From contig NZ_PIQG01000001.1 in the NCBI RefSeq assembly GCF_003987435.1, positions 496,001 to 560,000 of the forward strand: a stretch of DNA of 64,000 bases, read 5' to 3'. The position numbers were made by a program, and so were the translations under genes. This stretch comes from Pseudidiomarina taiwanensis (GTDB lineage: Bacteria > Pseudomonadota > Gammaproteobacteria > Enterobacterales > Alteromonadaceae). Below, one piece after another: positions 9,120 through 21,608 of this stretch (the first letter of the stretch is position 1; each line of letters begins with the position of its first letter). The notes beneath the pieces are model-generated. The model was given only the letters and a program-made list of their open reading frames with translations, was not told the DNA's origin and did no database searches.

Positions 9120-11573
9120 ATGACAGCGCAGCTTCCTGAGCCACCCGAGGGGCATTGCTTTCATTGTTTACAACCCCTCCCTGACGATGGTGCGCTCAAG
9201 GTAAAGATTGCCGAACAAGAATTCCCCGTTTGCTGCTACGGGTGCCAAGCCGTAGCACATACCATTGCCGAACATAACCTACTGCATTTCTATCAATATC
9301 GCGATACCAGTAATCCACTGCAAATCCCGTTACTGCCAGAAGAACTCACTGAGCTCGAAGCCTATGATGATCCTGACTTGCAGGATGAGATGAGTTATCA
9401 AGTCGAACCGAATAGTTCGAATACGGCGCGCGAAACCACCTTAAGTGTTGAAGGAATCACCTGCTCAGCCTGTGCTTGGTTAATCGAGCGTGAATTAGCT
9501 CGGCTGAATGGGATTGTGAAAGCTACAGTCAATGCCAGCACGCAACGTTTAACGGTTCGCTGGCAACCAGACCAGGTGAAGTTAAGTCAGATTTTGCAAA
9601 CGGTTGCGGGGCTCGGGTATCGGGCACTGCCTTTTCAAGCGGCCCAGCAAGAACTTGATTTTAAGCAAAAGCGGCGTTACTTCACCAAGCGCATTGGTGT
9701 GGCCGGCTTGGCAACCATGCAAGTGATGATGTTAGCGTTTGGCCTTTATTTTGGGGTGTATAACGATATTGATCCAGAGATCCGCGGTTTTTTCTGGTGG
9801 GTCAGCCTTATTTTCGCAACCCCGGTCCTGCTCTATTCAGCGCAGCCTTTTTATCTGAGTGCACTGCGGAGTATCCAAGCTCAGCGTCCCAATATGGATG
9901 TTCCGGTGAGTATCGCTCTGCTCGGTGCTTACGGGGCAAGCGCCTATGCCACGATTATTCAGCAAGGTGAGGTGTATTTCGAGTCAGTCAGTATGTTCAC
10001 CTTCTTCTTGTTGTTGGGTCGATATTTAGAGCTATTGGCCAAGCAGCGCGCCGTTGCTGCCGCAGCAAATTTGATCAAGCTGCTGCCGGCCCTTGCTGAA
10101 CGTGAACTGCCAAATGGCGAGCTTGAGAGTGTTGCCGCACATAAGTTGCAAGTTGGAGACATTATTCAGGTTAAGGCAGGTGCGAAAGTGCCAGCAGATG
10201 GCGAGTTGCTCAGTCAAGTTGCCACCCTTGATGAACATATTTTAACAGGCGAGAGTAAACCGCTGCGCAAAACCTCAGGCCAACCTGTGTATGCAGGCAG
10301 TATTAACCAACATAAAAGTTTGCGCGCGCGGGTGACAGCAAGTAGCCAACACACTGTCTTGGCGAGTATTATTCGATTGCAAGATAGTGCCCTCGCGAGC
10401 AAGCCTAAATTAGCCCAAACGGCTGAGAACCTAGCCAATAAATTTGTCAGTCGCTTGTTAATACTGGCAACGCTTACCTTCATTGGCTGGAGTTTTTACG
10501 ATCCAGAGCAAGCCTTCTGGATCACCTTGTCAGTATTAGTCGCAACCTGCCCCTGCGCGCTCGCCTTAGCCGCACCGACCGCCGTCACTGGCGCGATTCA
10601 TAAACTGAATAAACACGGTATCTTGTTGCGTAATGCCGATACGCTTAACCGAATTCAAAGTATCAAGACAGTGGTGTTCGATAAGACTGGAACACTCACT
10701 AATGGCACCTTCTCGCTGCAGCAAACATGGGTCGATCCAAATGCACCTTTTGCAGCCGAGTCATTGCTGCAGCTAGTGGGCAAAATGGAATTAACTGCAA
10801 CTCACCCGCTTGCACAAGCCTTGGCGCCTTATGCAAAATCAAGTGCTAGCCCAATTCCAGTGCGAAATGTTGAAGAGCACATCGGCTCTGGCATGACTGC
10901 TGAAATCGAAGTCGACGGGACGTGGCAAGCAATTCGACTCGGTAGCCTCAGTTATATTTGTGAGTGGCACCCCAATTTTGTCCCTGCGAGTAACGAGTTT
11001 CAGGTATTTCTTGCAAGCCAGCAAGAAGTGTATCTCGCGCTTGCCTTAGGCGATTCCGTACGCGCCGAAATGGCCACTACCGTGCAAGCGCTGAAGCAGC
11101 AAAATATTAAGTTAGTGATGCTTACTGGCGATCAATGGGCCCCTGCGCAACAGCTCGCAGATCAACTCCAGTTAGACCAAGTTGTGGCACAATGTAGCCC
11201 AGCGGATAAACTTAACTATGTCACTAAATTGCAGCAACAAGGCGCAGTGCTGATGATCGGTGATGGGGTCAACGACGGGCCAGTATTAGCGCAAGCCGAT
11301 ATTGCGGTAACCTTCAGTGAAGCCGCTGATTTAGCGCGGACAGCTGCCGATGTGGTCCTACTCCAAGGTAAAGGCAGTAGTCTCCTGCAGTTTTGGCAAA
11401 TTGCTGCGCGCGCCCGCACTATTATGCGACAAAACATCATCTGGGCATTGGTCTACAATATTATTATTATTCCTGTTGCGGTGGCCGGCTTTATTACGCC
11501 ATATTGGGCAGCACTTGGTATGTCTGCAAGTTCATTACTGGTGTTACTGAATTCATTGAGGTTATATCGTTAA
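9120..11573 (+). CDS. ccoI: Copper-transporting P1B-type ATPase for cbb3 oxidase assembly
   Basis: CcoI exports copper to the periplasm for the CuB site of the oxidase. The 817-residue protein has an N-terminal cysteine cluster (C13, C16, C38, C39, C42, in CFHC and CCYGC), a heavy-metal domain with GITCSACAW (C115, C118), and eight predicted membrane helices. It carries the transport motif CPC at 477-479, the phosphorylation motif DKTGT with Asp521, and GDGVNDGPVL in the hinge. The N-terminal cluster before the HMA domain is typical of the FixI/CcoI branch rather than CopA. It lies in the operon between ccoH and ccoS. Confidence 0.95.
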   Translation: MTAQLPEPPEGHCFHCLQPLPDDGALKVKIAEQEFPVCCYGCQAVAHTIAEHNLLHFYQYRDTSNPLQIPLLPEELTELEAYDDPDLQDEMSYQVEPNSSNTARETTLSVEGITCSACAWLIERELARLNGIVKATVNASTQRLTVRWQPDQVKLSQILQTVAGLGYRALPFQAAQQELDFKQKRRYFTKRIGVAGLATMQVMMLAFGLYFGVYNDIDPEIRGFFWWVSLIFATPVLLYSAQPFYLSALRSIQAQRPNMDVPVSIALLGAYGASAYATIIQQGEVYFESVSMFTFFLLLGRYLELLAKQRAVAAAANLIKLLPALAERELPNGELESVAAHKLQVGDIIQVKAGAKVPADGELLSQVATLDEHILTGESKPLRKTSGQPVYAGSINQHKSLRARVTASSQHTVLASIIRLQDSALASKPKLAQTAENLANKFVSRLLILATLTFIGWSFYDPEQAFWITLSVLVATCPCALALAAPTAVTGAIHKLNKHGILLRNADTLNRIQSIKTVVFDKTGTLTNGTFSLQQTWVDPNAPFAAESLLQLVGKMELTATHPLAQALAPYAKSSASPIPVRNVEEHIGSGMTAEIEVDGTWQAIRLGSLSYICEWHPNFVPASNEFQVFLASQQEVYLALALGDSVRAEMATTVQALKQQNIKLVMLTGDQWAPAQQLADQLQLDQVVAQCSPADKLNYVTKLQQQGAVLMIGDGVNDGPVLAQADIAVTFSEAADLARTAADVVLLQGKGSSLLQFWQIAARARTIMRQNIIWALVYNIIIIPVAVAGFITPYWAALGMSASSLLVLLNSLRLYR

Positions 11574-11762
11574 ATGGAAAGTCTCTATATTCTCATTCCT
11601 ATCGCAATCGTGTTTGTCATTCTTGCCGTGGTGATATTTTTCTGGGCGGTGCGAACCGAGCAATTTGAAGATCTCGAGCGTAAAGGAATGGATGTCTTAC
11701 TTGATGACGACGATCCCAAGCCATCAGCGCCGCAGCCAAAGTCTAAACAAGATTCTAAGTGA
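11574..11762 (+). CDS. ccoS: cbb3 oxidase maturation protein CcoS
   Basis: This 62-residue protein has one N-terminal membrane helix (SLYILIPIAIVFVILAVVIFFWAV) followed by RTEQFEDLERKGMDVLLDDD, the family signature of CcoS. CcoS is needed to insert cofactors into CcoN. The ATG follows the ccoI stop directly, and the stop codon overlaps the next start (TGATG), so ccoI, ccoS and the following gene are translationally coupled. Confidence 0.95.
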   Translation: MESLYILIPIAIVFVILAVVIFFWAVRTEQFEDLERKGMDVLLDDDDPKPSAPQPKSKQDSK

Positions 11763-12439
11763 TGAATGACCCGCAATTACTGATCGCCCTATCAACCGCC
11801 CTGATCATGGGCTTAGCGGGTTCTGGTCATTGTTTAATGATGTGTGGTGGTATCGCTGGAGCTTTTGCCAGCCAGCGCCCAAGCGCGGCCCAATTGTTAA
11901 TCTATAACCTCGGCCGCATCACCAGTTACTGTCTCGCTGGAGCGCTCCTCGGTGGTGCTTTCGCATCATTGCAATATGTCACCCCAAATGCCCTGCTCTA
12001 TTTGCGCATTTTTGCGGCCCTACTTTTGATCGTATTTGGTTTATATCTCGGTAATTGGTGGCAGGGTCTGCGGTATATCGAACGGCTAGGAATGCCACTT
12101 TGGCAACGACTGCAACCACTTGCCAAACGCCAACGTGGCGCGACACGTTTTCTTCCCATCTATAGCGCCGGTCTGCTCTGGGGCTGGCTCCCATGTGGCT
12201 TGGTTTATAGCGCCTTGAGCTGGGCGGCAGTGAGCGGTTCGCTTCTGAATGGCAGCCTGATCATGCTGGTATTCGGGCTTGGCACCTTGCCTGCGATGTT
12301 CGCATTTGGTTGGTTTAGCACAGGGTTACAGAGTATTTTACGTTCGCAAGGTATGCGTAAACTATTTGGCCTCGTGATGATTGGCTATGGCTGCTGGATG
12401 CTGTTTATTGCGCTGCGTCAATATTCCCAACTGTTTTAA
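11762..12439 (+). CDS. SafE/TauE-like membrane protein of the cbb3 cluster
   Basis: The 225-residue polytopic protein carries MGLAGSGHCLMMCGGIAGAF near its start, a motif with paired His and Cys common to the short sulfite-exporter-like proteins found beside cco genes. A second copy-like motif, GLLWGWLPCGLVYSAL, follows at about residue 140, and there are six predicted helices. The family is often annotated as a sulfite exporter, but its place at the end of cbb3 maturation operons and its His/Cys motifs suggest a part in copper handling or oxidase assembly; that is inference. I use the ATG at 11762, overlapping the ccoS stop, rather than the GTG just before it. Confidence 0.88.
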   Translation: MNDPQLLIALSTALIMGLAGSGHCLMMCGGIAGAFASQRPSAAQLLIYNLGRITSYCLAGALLGGAFASLQYVTPNALLYLRIFAALLLIVFGLYLGNWWQGLRYIERLGMPLWQRLQPLAKRQRGATRFLPIYSAGLLWGWLPCGLVYSALSWAAVSGSLLNGSLIMLVFGLGTLPAMFAFGWFSTGLQSILRSQGMRKLFGLVMIGYGCWMLFIALRQYSQLF

Positions 12440-12501
12440 ATTGTCATTTTGAAAGTTTGTTAGCTAAGCTGATAAGTATCTAGTTAACAGGGAGTTTCAC
12501 C

Positions 12502-13431
12502 ATGACGTGTGTCAACAATATTCTGGTTGTCCTTGATGCCGACAAGCAACAGCAAAAAGCTCTAAACCGCGCCTTGCATCTGGCTCGTATCGCCTCAGCC
12601 AAGTTGACGCTGCTGCTCTCCATTTACGATTTTTCTTACGAAATGACCACTATGTTGGCCGCCGACGAGCGTAACTCGATGCGGGACAATTTAATCAATG
12701 ACCGCAAAGTATGGGTGCATGATTTGCTCGATGCATACAATACACGAGGGCTTGAAATCGAAGTCAAAGTTGTTTGGCATAATCGTCCTTTTGAAGCCAT
12801 TATCGAAACCGCGATTGCTGGCAAGCATGACATTATTGTCAAAGCCACTCACCATCATGAAGGCCTAAGTACCCTGCTGTTCACTCCAACCGACTGGCAT
12901 CTGCTCCGCAAAGCGCCGTGTCTGGTGTTGTTGGTGAAAGAACATGATTGGCCTGAACATGGCAAAGTGCTGGCAGCCATCCATACCACCGCTGAGCATG
13001 AGCACCATCACGATCTCAATACTCGGATCACTGAACAAGCATTACGCTTCGCTCAGTGCCTCCACAGTGACGTGCATTTGGTGAATGCATATCCTGGCGC
13101 TCCCGTTGCAATTGCAGCAGAGATCCCTGAATTTGATATTGGCGATTATCGCGATACCATCGCCGAAAATCATCGCCAAGCACTTGCAGAGCATGGGGCC
13201 AAGCATCAAATTGATGCAGCCCAGCAGCATGTCCGCGAGGGATTACCAGAACAAGTCATTCCTGAGCTTGCCGAAGAGCTCGATGCCGAACTGGTGGTGC
13301 TCGGCACCATTGGCCGCACGGGCTTGAGCGCCGCATTGCTCGGTAACACTGCTGAACACGTCATCGAGCGGTTAAATTGTGACCTATTAGCAGTTAAACC
13401 AGTGGGATTTAAATCACCGGTTAAGGTATAA
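12502..13431 (+). CDS. uspE: Universal stress protein UspE (tandem Usp domains)
   Basis: The 309-residue protein is two Usp domains in tandem (about 1-150 and 155-305). The second ends with the nucleotide-type motif VVLGTIGRTGLSAALLGNTAEHVIERL, close to the G-2x-G-9x-G(S/N) pattern of ATP-binding Usp proteins. UspE in E. coli is a cytoplasmic stress protein linked to motility, adhesion and survival in stasis. In E. coli and many relatives fnr lies directly upstream of uspE; here the 62-bp gap to the SafE-like gene holds no such gene. Confidence 0.92.
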   Translation: MTCVNNILVVLDADKQQQKALNRALHLARIASAKLTLLLSIYDFSYEMTTMLAADERNSMRDNLINDRKVWVHDLLDAYNTRGLEIEVKVVWHNRPFEAIIETAIAGKHDIIVKATHHHEGLSTLLFTPTDWHLLRKAPCLVLLVKEHDWPEHGKVLAAIHTTAEHEHHHDLNTRITEQALRFAQCLHSDVHLVNAYPGAPVAIAAEIPEFDIGDYRDTIAENHRQALAEHGAKHQIDAAQQHVREGLPEQVIPELAEELDAELVVLGTIGRTGLSAALLGNTAEHVIERLNCDLLAVKPVGFKSPVKV

Positions 13432-13464
13432 TCCACGCCGTTTTAACTGAGCTTGAAGGGCATT

Positions 13465-14382
13465 ATGGCAGGGCAACAGCAGTACGGATTTAATAAACTT
13501 CAAAAGCGTATTCGCCGGGATGTAGGGCGCGCCATTGAAGACTTTAATATGATCGAAGATGGCGACCGCGTTATGGTGTGTCTCTCCGGTGGCAAAGATT
13601 CGTATACCCTGCTCGATGTGCTGCGCTATCTGCAGCGCATCGCACCTATTTCATTTGAGTTAATTGCAGTTAATCTAGACCAAAAGCAGCCCGGCTTTCC
13701 CGAGCATGTGTTGCCCGACTATTTAACAGCCGAAGGCGTTGACTTCAAGATTATTGAAGAAGACACCTACTCTATCGTGAAAGAAAAAGTACCTGAAGGT
13801 AAAACCACCTGCTCACTTTGCTCGCGCCTGCGTCGTGGAATTCTTTATCGGGTCGCAACCGAGCTTGGCGCAACAAAAATTGCACTCGGTCACCATCGCG
13901 ATGACCTCATCGAAACCATGCTGTTGAATATGTTCTATGGCGGCAAATTAAAAGCCATGCCACCAAAGTTGGTCACCGATAATGGTGAACATGTGGTGAT
14001 CCGCCCGCTCGCTTATGCCCGTGAAAAAGACATCGCAAAATACGCTGAGGCGATGGCTTTTCCGATTATTCCGTGCAACTTGTGCGGCTCTCAAGAAAAC
14101 CTGCAGCGCAAAGTCGTGAAGCAAATGCTGCAAGGTTGGGATAAACAGTTTCCAGGTCGGATAGAAAGCATGTTTAGCGCACTGCAAAATGTGGTACCGT
14201 CGCACCTTGCTGATCCGCAACTGTATCCGTTCCAAAGCATTCAAGCCACGGGTGTGGCTGGCGCGGATGGCGATACCGCTTTTGACCCACCCGAATTAGT
14301 CGGAAGCGCCGCTTTTGTCGATGCCGATGACCAGCAACAGCAGGCTGAACTCGCTATTCCGGTGGTGCAGCAGGTTCGCTAA
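13465..14382 (+). CDS. ttcA: tRNA 2-thiocytidine(32) synthetase TtcA
   Basis: TtcA makes 2-thiocytidine at position 32 of certain tRNAs, using ATP and an iron-sulfur cluster. The protein has the PP-loop SGGKDS, the cysteine pair CSLC, and a third cysteine in the CNLCGSQ segment, which are the expected cluster ligands. The ATG at 13465 gives [15 protein letters not shown], aligning with the known NKLQKR start; a TTG twelve bases upstream is less likely. The last 29 bases overlap the end of the convergent Bax-like gene. The uspE-ttcA pair is widely conserved. Confidence 0.95.
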   Translation: MAGQQQYGFNKLQKRIRRDVGRAIEDFNMIEDGDRVMVCLSGGKDSYTLLDVLRYLQRIAPISFELIAVNLDQKQPGFPEHVLPDYLTAEGVDFKIIEEDTYSIVKEKVPEGKTTCSLCSRLRRGILYRVATELGATKIALGHHRDDLIETMLLNMFYGGKLKAMPPKLVTDNGEHVVIRPLAYAREKDIAKYAEAMAFPIIPCNLCGSQENLQRKVVKQMLQGWDKQFPGRIESMFSALQNVVPSHLADPQLYPFQSIQATGVAGADGDTAFDPPELVGSAAFVDADDQQQQAELAIPVVQQVR

Positions 14383-15226
14383 CCTGCTCATCCATCACCG
14401 TTAGAATAATGGGTCGGTTAACCCGGATCATGGCGTTTAATTCGGCAATGTACTCTTCACCGCGTTCAGAATAGCTGAGCAACCCAGGGGTCAAATCGAG
14501 TGCCCGAATCTCCTCACCGTTTAACCGTCTTTTCTCACGAATCGCGCGCAGCTGCGCATAAGCCGGATGAGTATTAATATTGAGTAAATAGCTGCGCACC
14601 GATGCATTTACCGATTCAAAGCGACGCACTTCATGATTGGCGTCATCTGAGCGTGCATTAGGGACTAATCCACAGCCTTCCGAAAAACACCACTGACCAA
14701 AAAAGTTTAACGCATCTCGGGCAAAGCGCGATGTCCCCCAACCCGATTCGTTTGCCGCTTGCACCAGTACAAGCGTTTCCGGTACGACATCAACGCGACG
14801 CTTGAGTGCACTCAAGCTGGCGCTTAGCTCTCCTTCTGGCTCAAAATCGACCCGATAACGATCGGCTAAGCGCTCTAAAAACTGCAGTTGCTCTTGATTA
14901 AGCGCAGTCAACCCCTGTTCATTTATTATCGCTTCTAATGCGAGTAATTGCAGGCGTTGCCATTCAATTCGGTCGTTTTCAGCAGCAACTAAGGGCGCTA
15001 AAAAGCCAAAAAACGCTTGCTTACGGTCACGCACTGATTGATACGCAGAGAAATCGGGGACATCCGTTTCCAGTGGCGCTGAAACAGGAACCATAGCGAC
15101 CTTAGTCACCGCAGCTGGCACCGGTGCTGCGGTCCCAACTGCTGACGTTTGTAGCAGCCAGCGTGGGCTGTAAATAGCGAGGCCAATCAGGGCTGCGGCA
15201 AATAAAAAGAGTAACGTGCGTAGCAT
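14354..15226 (-). CDS. Bax-like glucosaminidase-domain protein
   Basis: The 290-residue protein has an N-terminal membrane anchor or signal ([18 protein letters not shown]), a linker of about 60 residues, and a C-terminal glucosaminidase-type domain. That domain has [17 protein letters not shown] (catalytic Glu in the ANESGWGTS motif), FFGQWCF and the [22 protein letters not shown] segment typical of Bax/FlgJ-like enzymes. It probably acts on peptidoglycan from the periplasmic face of the inner membrane. I take the ATG at 15226 with GGAGG four bases upstream; it overlaps the upstream stop codon (TAATG). Its 3' end overlaps ttcA by 29 bases. Confidence 0.88.
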   Translation of the reverse strand: MLRTLLFLFAAALIGLAIYSPRWLLQTSAVGTAAPVPAAVTKVAMVPVSAPLETDVPDFSAYQSVRDRKQAFFGFLAPLVAAENDRIEWQRLQLLALEAIINEQGLTALNQEQLQFLERLADRYRVDFEPEGELSASLSALKRRVDVVPETLVLVQAANESGWGTSRFARDALNFFGQWCFSEGCGLVPNARSDDANHEVRRFESVNASVRSYLLNINTHPAYAQLRAIREKRRLNGEEIRALDLTPGLLSYSERGEEYIAELNAMIRVNRPIILTVMDEQVSEPAAPPE

Positions 15227-16005
15227 TAATCCTCCGTTATCGGCGGCGAATTGAGTTGCTCCGAGCCATCTCCAAACAATGTAATGTAAATGACACCGGT
15301 CAGATTGTGCAGCATCGGTACCGTAAAGATAAGCCCGATGAGTAAGGGTAATGCGCTGATAAATAGGATGATATACATCAACGCAAGTAATATAAGTACG
15401 CGCCAAAAGTAATTCTTGATCACCAAGAACGACCCCATGATGGCGCGCCCAACGCTAAACTGGCGATGGACGATCAAAGGCATCATTAAAGTGAGTAAGA
15501 TCATCGATGACACCATCAGCATAACAGCCAAAACGATCGCTAATGCGGGGCTTAGCCAAGATAATACCAACACCGGAATAAACACTGCTGCCAGCAAGAT
15601 CAGATATTGTGCAAACGATGCAAGGACCACACGCGGCGCGAGTCGCAAGGCATCACCAACGTATTTAAATGAGAGCTGTTGGTCATTGGCATTGATAATA
15701 CCCATCAACGTCAAAATGGCGTACACCGGGGCGATCAGGAATTGTGGCACAATCATATTAATCACGCCGTTGGTCACATTAACAGTTTCGGGCTCCGGCC
15801 CTCCAGGCGGAAAATACTGCTCTAGAACACCAGATAGAAGCGAAGATAAAATGATGGTTACTACTGCAATAGGTAACATCACCGGCAATGAGCGTAAGGT
15901 AATTTCCCAGCTTCGCTGCAATGCATTCCCTAATTTGAAATCAATTGCACCCGCTGCTGCAGCTGCATAATTCCCGCGTTCCACTGGTATTTTATCGTCA
16001 CTCAT
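15226..16005 (-). CDS. Integral membrane protein of unknown function (YciC/BPSS1780-like)
   Basis: This 259-residue protein has a short cytoplasmic start with a GNALQRSWEITLRSLP segment, then about six hydrophobic helices. It resembles the loosely defined group of YciC/BPSS1780-type membrane proteins, which have no agreed function. It is coupled by one-base stop/start overlap to the Bax-like glucosaminidase, so the two may work together at the envelope. That link is only by position. A gap of 94 bases separates it from divergent rluE. Confidence 0.7.
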   Translation of the reverse strand: MSDDKIPVERGNYAAAAAGAIDFKLGNALQRSWEITLRSLPVMLPIAVVTIILSSLLSGVLEQYFPPGGPEPETVNVTNGVINMIVPQFLIAPVYAILTLMGIINANDQQLSFKYVGDALRLAPRVVLASFAQYLILLAAVFIPVLVLSWLSPALAIVLAVMLMVSSMILLTLMMPLIVHRQFSVGRAIMGSFLVIKNYFWRVLILLALMYIILFISALPLLIGLIFTVPMLHNLTGVIYITLFGDGSEQLNSPPITED

Positions 16006-16099
16006 GAACCATTTACTTCCGTTTCGTTTATGATGTCGATTAGTTTATCATTAAAGCCAATTGAAGTGCCAAATCTAGCAACCGACCGAGAAAGTAAGT

Positions 16100-16711
16100 A
16101 TGCCAAAAACCACTCCCCCGTTTCGTCGTACCCGGGCTAAACACACCAAACCACGCCCCGCTAACCCGAAACTCGTGCTACTGAACAAACCGTATGGGGT
16201 GATGAGTCAATTCTCCGGTGACCCCATTGAGCAAACCTTAAAAGCCTATGTCCCTTTTAAAGACGTTTATCCTGCAGGCCGTCTGGACAAGGACAGTGAG
16301 GGATTGCTACTGCTCACCAATGACGGCAGCTTGCAAGATAAAATCGCACATCCAAAACATAAGTTAGTTAAAACCTATTGGGTTCAAGTTGAAGGCGAGC
16401 CGACCGAGCAGCAATTGCAACAGTTGATGCAAGGCGTTGAGCTAAACGATGGTATGACCCGCCCCGCGGAAGCCTTTCGGATGCCTGAGCCCACCAACCT
16501 CTGGCCGCGTAATCCACCGATTCGAGAGCGTAAAAGCATCCCTGACAGTTGGATTTGTGTGCGCATCAGTGAAGGTCGTAATCGCCAAGTACGCCGTATG
16601 ACGGCTGCTGTGGGTCTACCCACCTTGCGCCTGATTCGGGCCGCGATCGGCCCTTGGCAATTGCAGACTTTGCAGCCAGGCGAGTGGCGCGAGGTCCCGC
16701 CAGTATGGTAA
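16100..16711 (+). CDS. rluE: 23S rRNA pseudouridine(2457) synthase RluE
   Basis: This 203-residue member of the RsuA family of pseudouridine synthases has the start LLNKPYGVMSQFSGD, the catalytic segment PAGRLDKDSEGLLLLTNDG (Asp in GRLD), and RNRQVRRMTAAVGLPTLRLIR near the end. It lacks an S4 domain, as RluE does, and VPFKDVYPAGRLD is characteristic of RluE rather than RsuA or RluB. In E. coli nudJ lies between rluE and mnmA; here mnmA follows directly. Confidence 0.92.
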   Translation: MPKTTPPFRRTRAKHTKPRPANPKLVLLNKPYGVMSQFSGDPIEQTLKAYVPFKDVYPAGRLDKDSEGLLLLTNDGSLQDKIAHPKHKLVKTYWVQVEGEPTEQQLQQLMQGVELNDGMTRPAEAFRMPEPTNLWPRNPPIRERKSIPDSWICVRISEGRNRQVRRMTAAVGLPTLRLIRAAIGPWQLQTLQPGEWREVPPVW

Positions 16712-16759
16712 AATAACCGCCAGTTGTTATTTCCATTCTGCACAATATTATCGGGGCCT

Positions 16760-17887
16760 ATGTCGAATTCAGCCAAAAAAGTAATCGTCGGTATGTCCGG
16801 CGGTGTTGATTCTTCTGTTTCTGCGTATCTTCTCATCGAGCAAGGCTATCAAGTTGAAGGCCTGTTTATGAAGAACTGGGAAGAGGATGACACCGATGAA
16901 TACTGTGCCGCGGCAGAAGACTTGGCAGACGCTCAAGCAGTTTGCGATAAGCTCGGTATCCCCTTGCATACGGTCAATTTTGCCACCGAATACTGGGATA
17001 ATGTGTTTGAGTACTTTCTGGCCGAGTATCGTGCTGGGCGGACTCCAAATCCCGATATCATGTGTAACAAAGAAATCAAATTCAAAGCGTTTTTAGAGTT
17101 TGCCGCAACGGCACTTGGGGCCGATTATATTGCCACCGGACATTATGTCCGCCGCCGCGAAGTCGACGGTAAATGGCAGCTACTGCGTGGTCTCGACGAT
17201 AATAAAGACCAAAGCTATTTCTTGTATACCTTGTCCCATGAACACGTGGCGCAGACCCTCTTCCCAGTTGGTGAGTTGGAAAAGCCGAAAGTGCGTGAAA
17301 TTGCCGAGCAGCAAGGCTTAGTGACGGCAAGTAAAAAAGATTCAACCGGTATTTGCTTTATTGGTGAGCGCAAGTTCAAAGACTTTTTACAGCAATATCT
17401 TCCTGCCCAACCCGGCCCTATCGAAACCGTCGATGGTAAGATCGTCGGTGAACACGAAGGGCTGATGTATCATACCTTAGGGCAGCGCAAAGGGCTTCAC
17501 ATTGGCGGCCTCGCTGATGCGGGAGATGAACCTTGGTATGTGGTTGATAAAGATATCGAGCGTAACACCCTGATCGTTGCCCAAGGCAAGCAGCATCCGC
17601 GACTATTCTCCACCGGCCTGCGCGCAGCGCAAATGCACTGGGTCAATCGTCAAGCCCCAACGCAGCCGTTCCAAGCCACGGTCAAAACACGCTACCGCCA
17701 AGCAGATATCCCCTGCTTAGTGACACCACAGTCAGATGGCTCTGTTATCGTCACCTTTACTCAGCCTGTAGCGGCGGTAACCCCCGGGCAATCTGCGGTC
17801 TTCTATCAAGCCGAAGTGTGTCTCGGTGGAGGCATCATCGAGCAACGCCTCGCGTCTCATCTGGCGGATGATGAGGTCAAACTATGA
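16760..17887 (+). CDS. mnmA: tRNA 2-thiouridylase MnmA
   Basis: MnmA adds sulfur to U34 of tRNAs for Lys, Glu and Gln, taking it from the IscS-Tus relay. The 375-residue protein has the PP-loop [12 protein letters not shown], the catalytic cysteines in [12 protein letters not shown] and [12 protein letters not shown], and [10 protein letters not shown]. The ATG at 16760 gives [15 protein letters not shown], which matches known starts; the upstream TTG at 16724 is unlikely. It overlaps hflD by four bases (ATGA). Confidence 0.96.
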   Translation: MSNSAKKVIVGMSGGVDSSVSAYLLIEQGYQVEGLFMKNWEEDDTDEYCAAAEDLADAQAVCDKLGIPLHTVNFATEYWDNVFEYFLAEYRAGRTPNPDIMCNKEIKFKAFLEFAATALGADYIATGHYVRRREVDGKWQLLRGLDDNKDQSYFLYTLSHEHVAQTLFPVGELEKPKVREIAEQQGLVTASKKDSTGICFIGERKFKDFLQQYLPAQPGPIETVDGKIVGEHEGLMYHTLGQRKGLHIGGLADAGDEPWYVVDKDIERNTLIVAQGKQHPRLFSTGLRAAQMHWVNRQAPTQPFQATVKTRYRQADIPCLVTPQSDGSVIVTFTQPVAAVTPGQSAVFYQAEVCLGGGIIEQRLASHLADDEVKL

Positions 17888-18510
17888 ATATATGGCAGCA
17901 ACGCGTGCTCGCTCTCGCCGCTGCTGCCCAAGCTGCGGCAGCTGTCAAACAGCTCGCTCGTACCGGTAAATTAGCCGATAGTGCAGTCGCAGAGGTCTTA
18001 GTCAGCAGTGTTCTAAATCAACAAAGTGCTGACTTTAATGCGGTTTATGGGGCTCCAGATAAAGTGGTTTGGGGGCTACAACAACTGCTGATCCAGCTCG
18101 GTAATAGTCGCCAGAAGGATATCGAAGTCACCCGCTATGTCGTCGGTATGATGGCGCTTGAGCGCAAACTTTCGCGCACCCCAAAGGTTGGCGACAAATT
18201 GAGCCAACGGCTGCAACAAGTCCAACAGCAACGACAGCATTTTAATTTTGATCAAGCAACTGTGAATGCCAATTTAGCAGGTGTTTATAGCGATTTAATT
18301 TCACCCCTACTGCGGCCCTTACAAATCAGTGGTAAACCTGAATATTTACAACAAACTCAGGTACAAAACCAAATTCGAACCGCCCTCCTAGCTGGAATTC
18401 GCGCACTGGTGTTATGGCGCCAATTGGGTGGCAAACGACGTCATTTTTTATTTTCACGGCAACGAATGGTGCGCAGTGCAAGCGCTCAATTAGCCGAATT
18501 ACGTGGATAA
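17884..18510 (+). CDS. hflD: High frequency lysogenization protein HflD
   Basis: The 208-residue, mostly helical protein has the family start [17 protein letters not shown] and conserved [10 protein letters not shown] and [13 protein letters not shown] segments. HflD is a peripheral inner-membrane protein, known in E. coli for its effect on lambda CII; its normal role is unclear. The mnmA-hflD-purB order is conserved across gammaproteobacteria and supports the call. It is translationally coupled to mnmA and 15 bases ahead of purB. Confidence 0.93.
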   Translation: MNIWQQRVLALAAAAQAAAAVKQLARTGKLADSAVAEVLVSSVLNQQSADFNAVYGAPDKVVWGLQQLLIQLGNSRQKDIEVTRYVVGMMALERKLSRTPKVGDKLSQRLQQVQQQRQHFNFDQATVNANLAGVYSDLISPLLRPLQISGKPEYLQQTQVQNQIRTALLAGIRALVLWRQLGGKRRHFLFSRQRMVRSASAQLAELRG

Positions 18511-21063
<2,553 letters not shown>

Positions 21064-21065
<2 letters not shown>

Positions 21066-21088
21066 AACGAGGGCTTAGCCCTCGTTTT
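21064..21088. terminator. Bidirectional terminator between roxA and the DUF4826-type gene
   Basis: Perfect 11-bp arms AAAACGAGGGC and GCCCTCGTTTT flank TTA, with T-rich ends on both strands. The loop TTA is the stop codon of the leftward gene, so its last codons form half of the stem. Confidence 0.85.
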
Positions 21089-21509
21089 GCCAAAGCTGTT
21101 TGTCTTCTGTGGCTGCGTAAATGCCTTCGGCACGCTCGATTAAATAGCGCGCGTAACGCATTTGCTCAGGGTCTTGTGCCATTTTCTCATCACGCATAAT
21201 CGCTTCTGCTTTGAGTTGCCATTGCAAAGCAAAGTGCTTCATCGCATCACGTGCTGAAGGCGCCGCTTTTTCACCAACGATATCAGTTGGCACGTCACCA
21301 TTGATGAGCCACAAATTCTTACGGTCTTTGGTCTCAAATTTCCATACCGCAAGGTAAGGCACTAAATAGCGGCTATCTTTGGTTAACACCCGCTCAGGCA
21401 AAATGCCCTGCTCGGCAAGATATTTATTGGCTGCTTGAAACTGCGAGCGAACCCATTCACTGGCTTCAGCTTCAGAATATTGTTTCGGTTCTGGGGTTGT
21501 GTTTTCCAT
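21075..21509 (-). CDS. Conserved protein of unknown function (DUF4826-like)
   Basis: The 144-residue soluble protein is rich in charged residues and has no signal peptide or membrane helix. Segments such as EWVRSQFQAANKYLAEQGILP, YLAVWKFE and LWLINGDVPTDI recall the short DUF4826 proteins of marine gammaproteobacteria. Function is unknown. I place the start at ATG 21509; a GTG seven codons upstream is also open. Convergent with roxA, sharing the terminator. Confidence 0.75.
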   Translation of the reverse strand: MENTTPEPKQYSEAEASEWVRSQFQAANKYLAEQGILPERVLTKDSRYLVPYLAVWKFETKDRKNLWLINGDVPTDIVGEKAAPSARDAMKHFALQWQLKAEAIMRDEKMAQDPEQMRYARYLIERAEGIYAATEDKQLWQNEG

Positions 21510-21608
21510 CTTTCTATACTTTTTAGTCACGACTTAAAGAACTAATAGTACCTTGAAGAACCCCTTATTCCTAGTCGTTTGCAAGGCAATTTCACTGTGC
21601 ATGAAAAA

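Noticed and set aside
15416-15970. 184-residue plus-strand frame opposite the membrane protein gene
   Set aside because: Antisense shadow of hydrophobic codons; no family features, and the leftward gene has clear helices and coupling to its neighbour.
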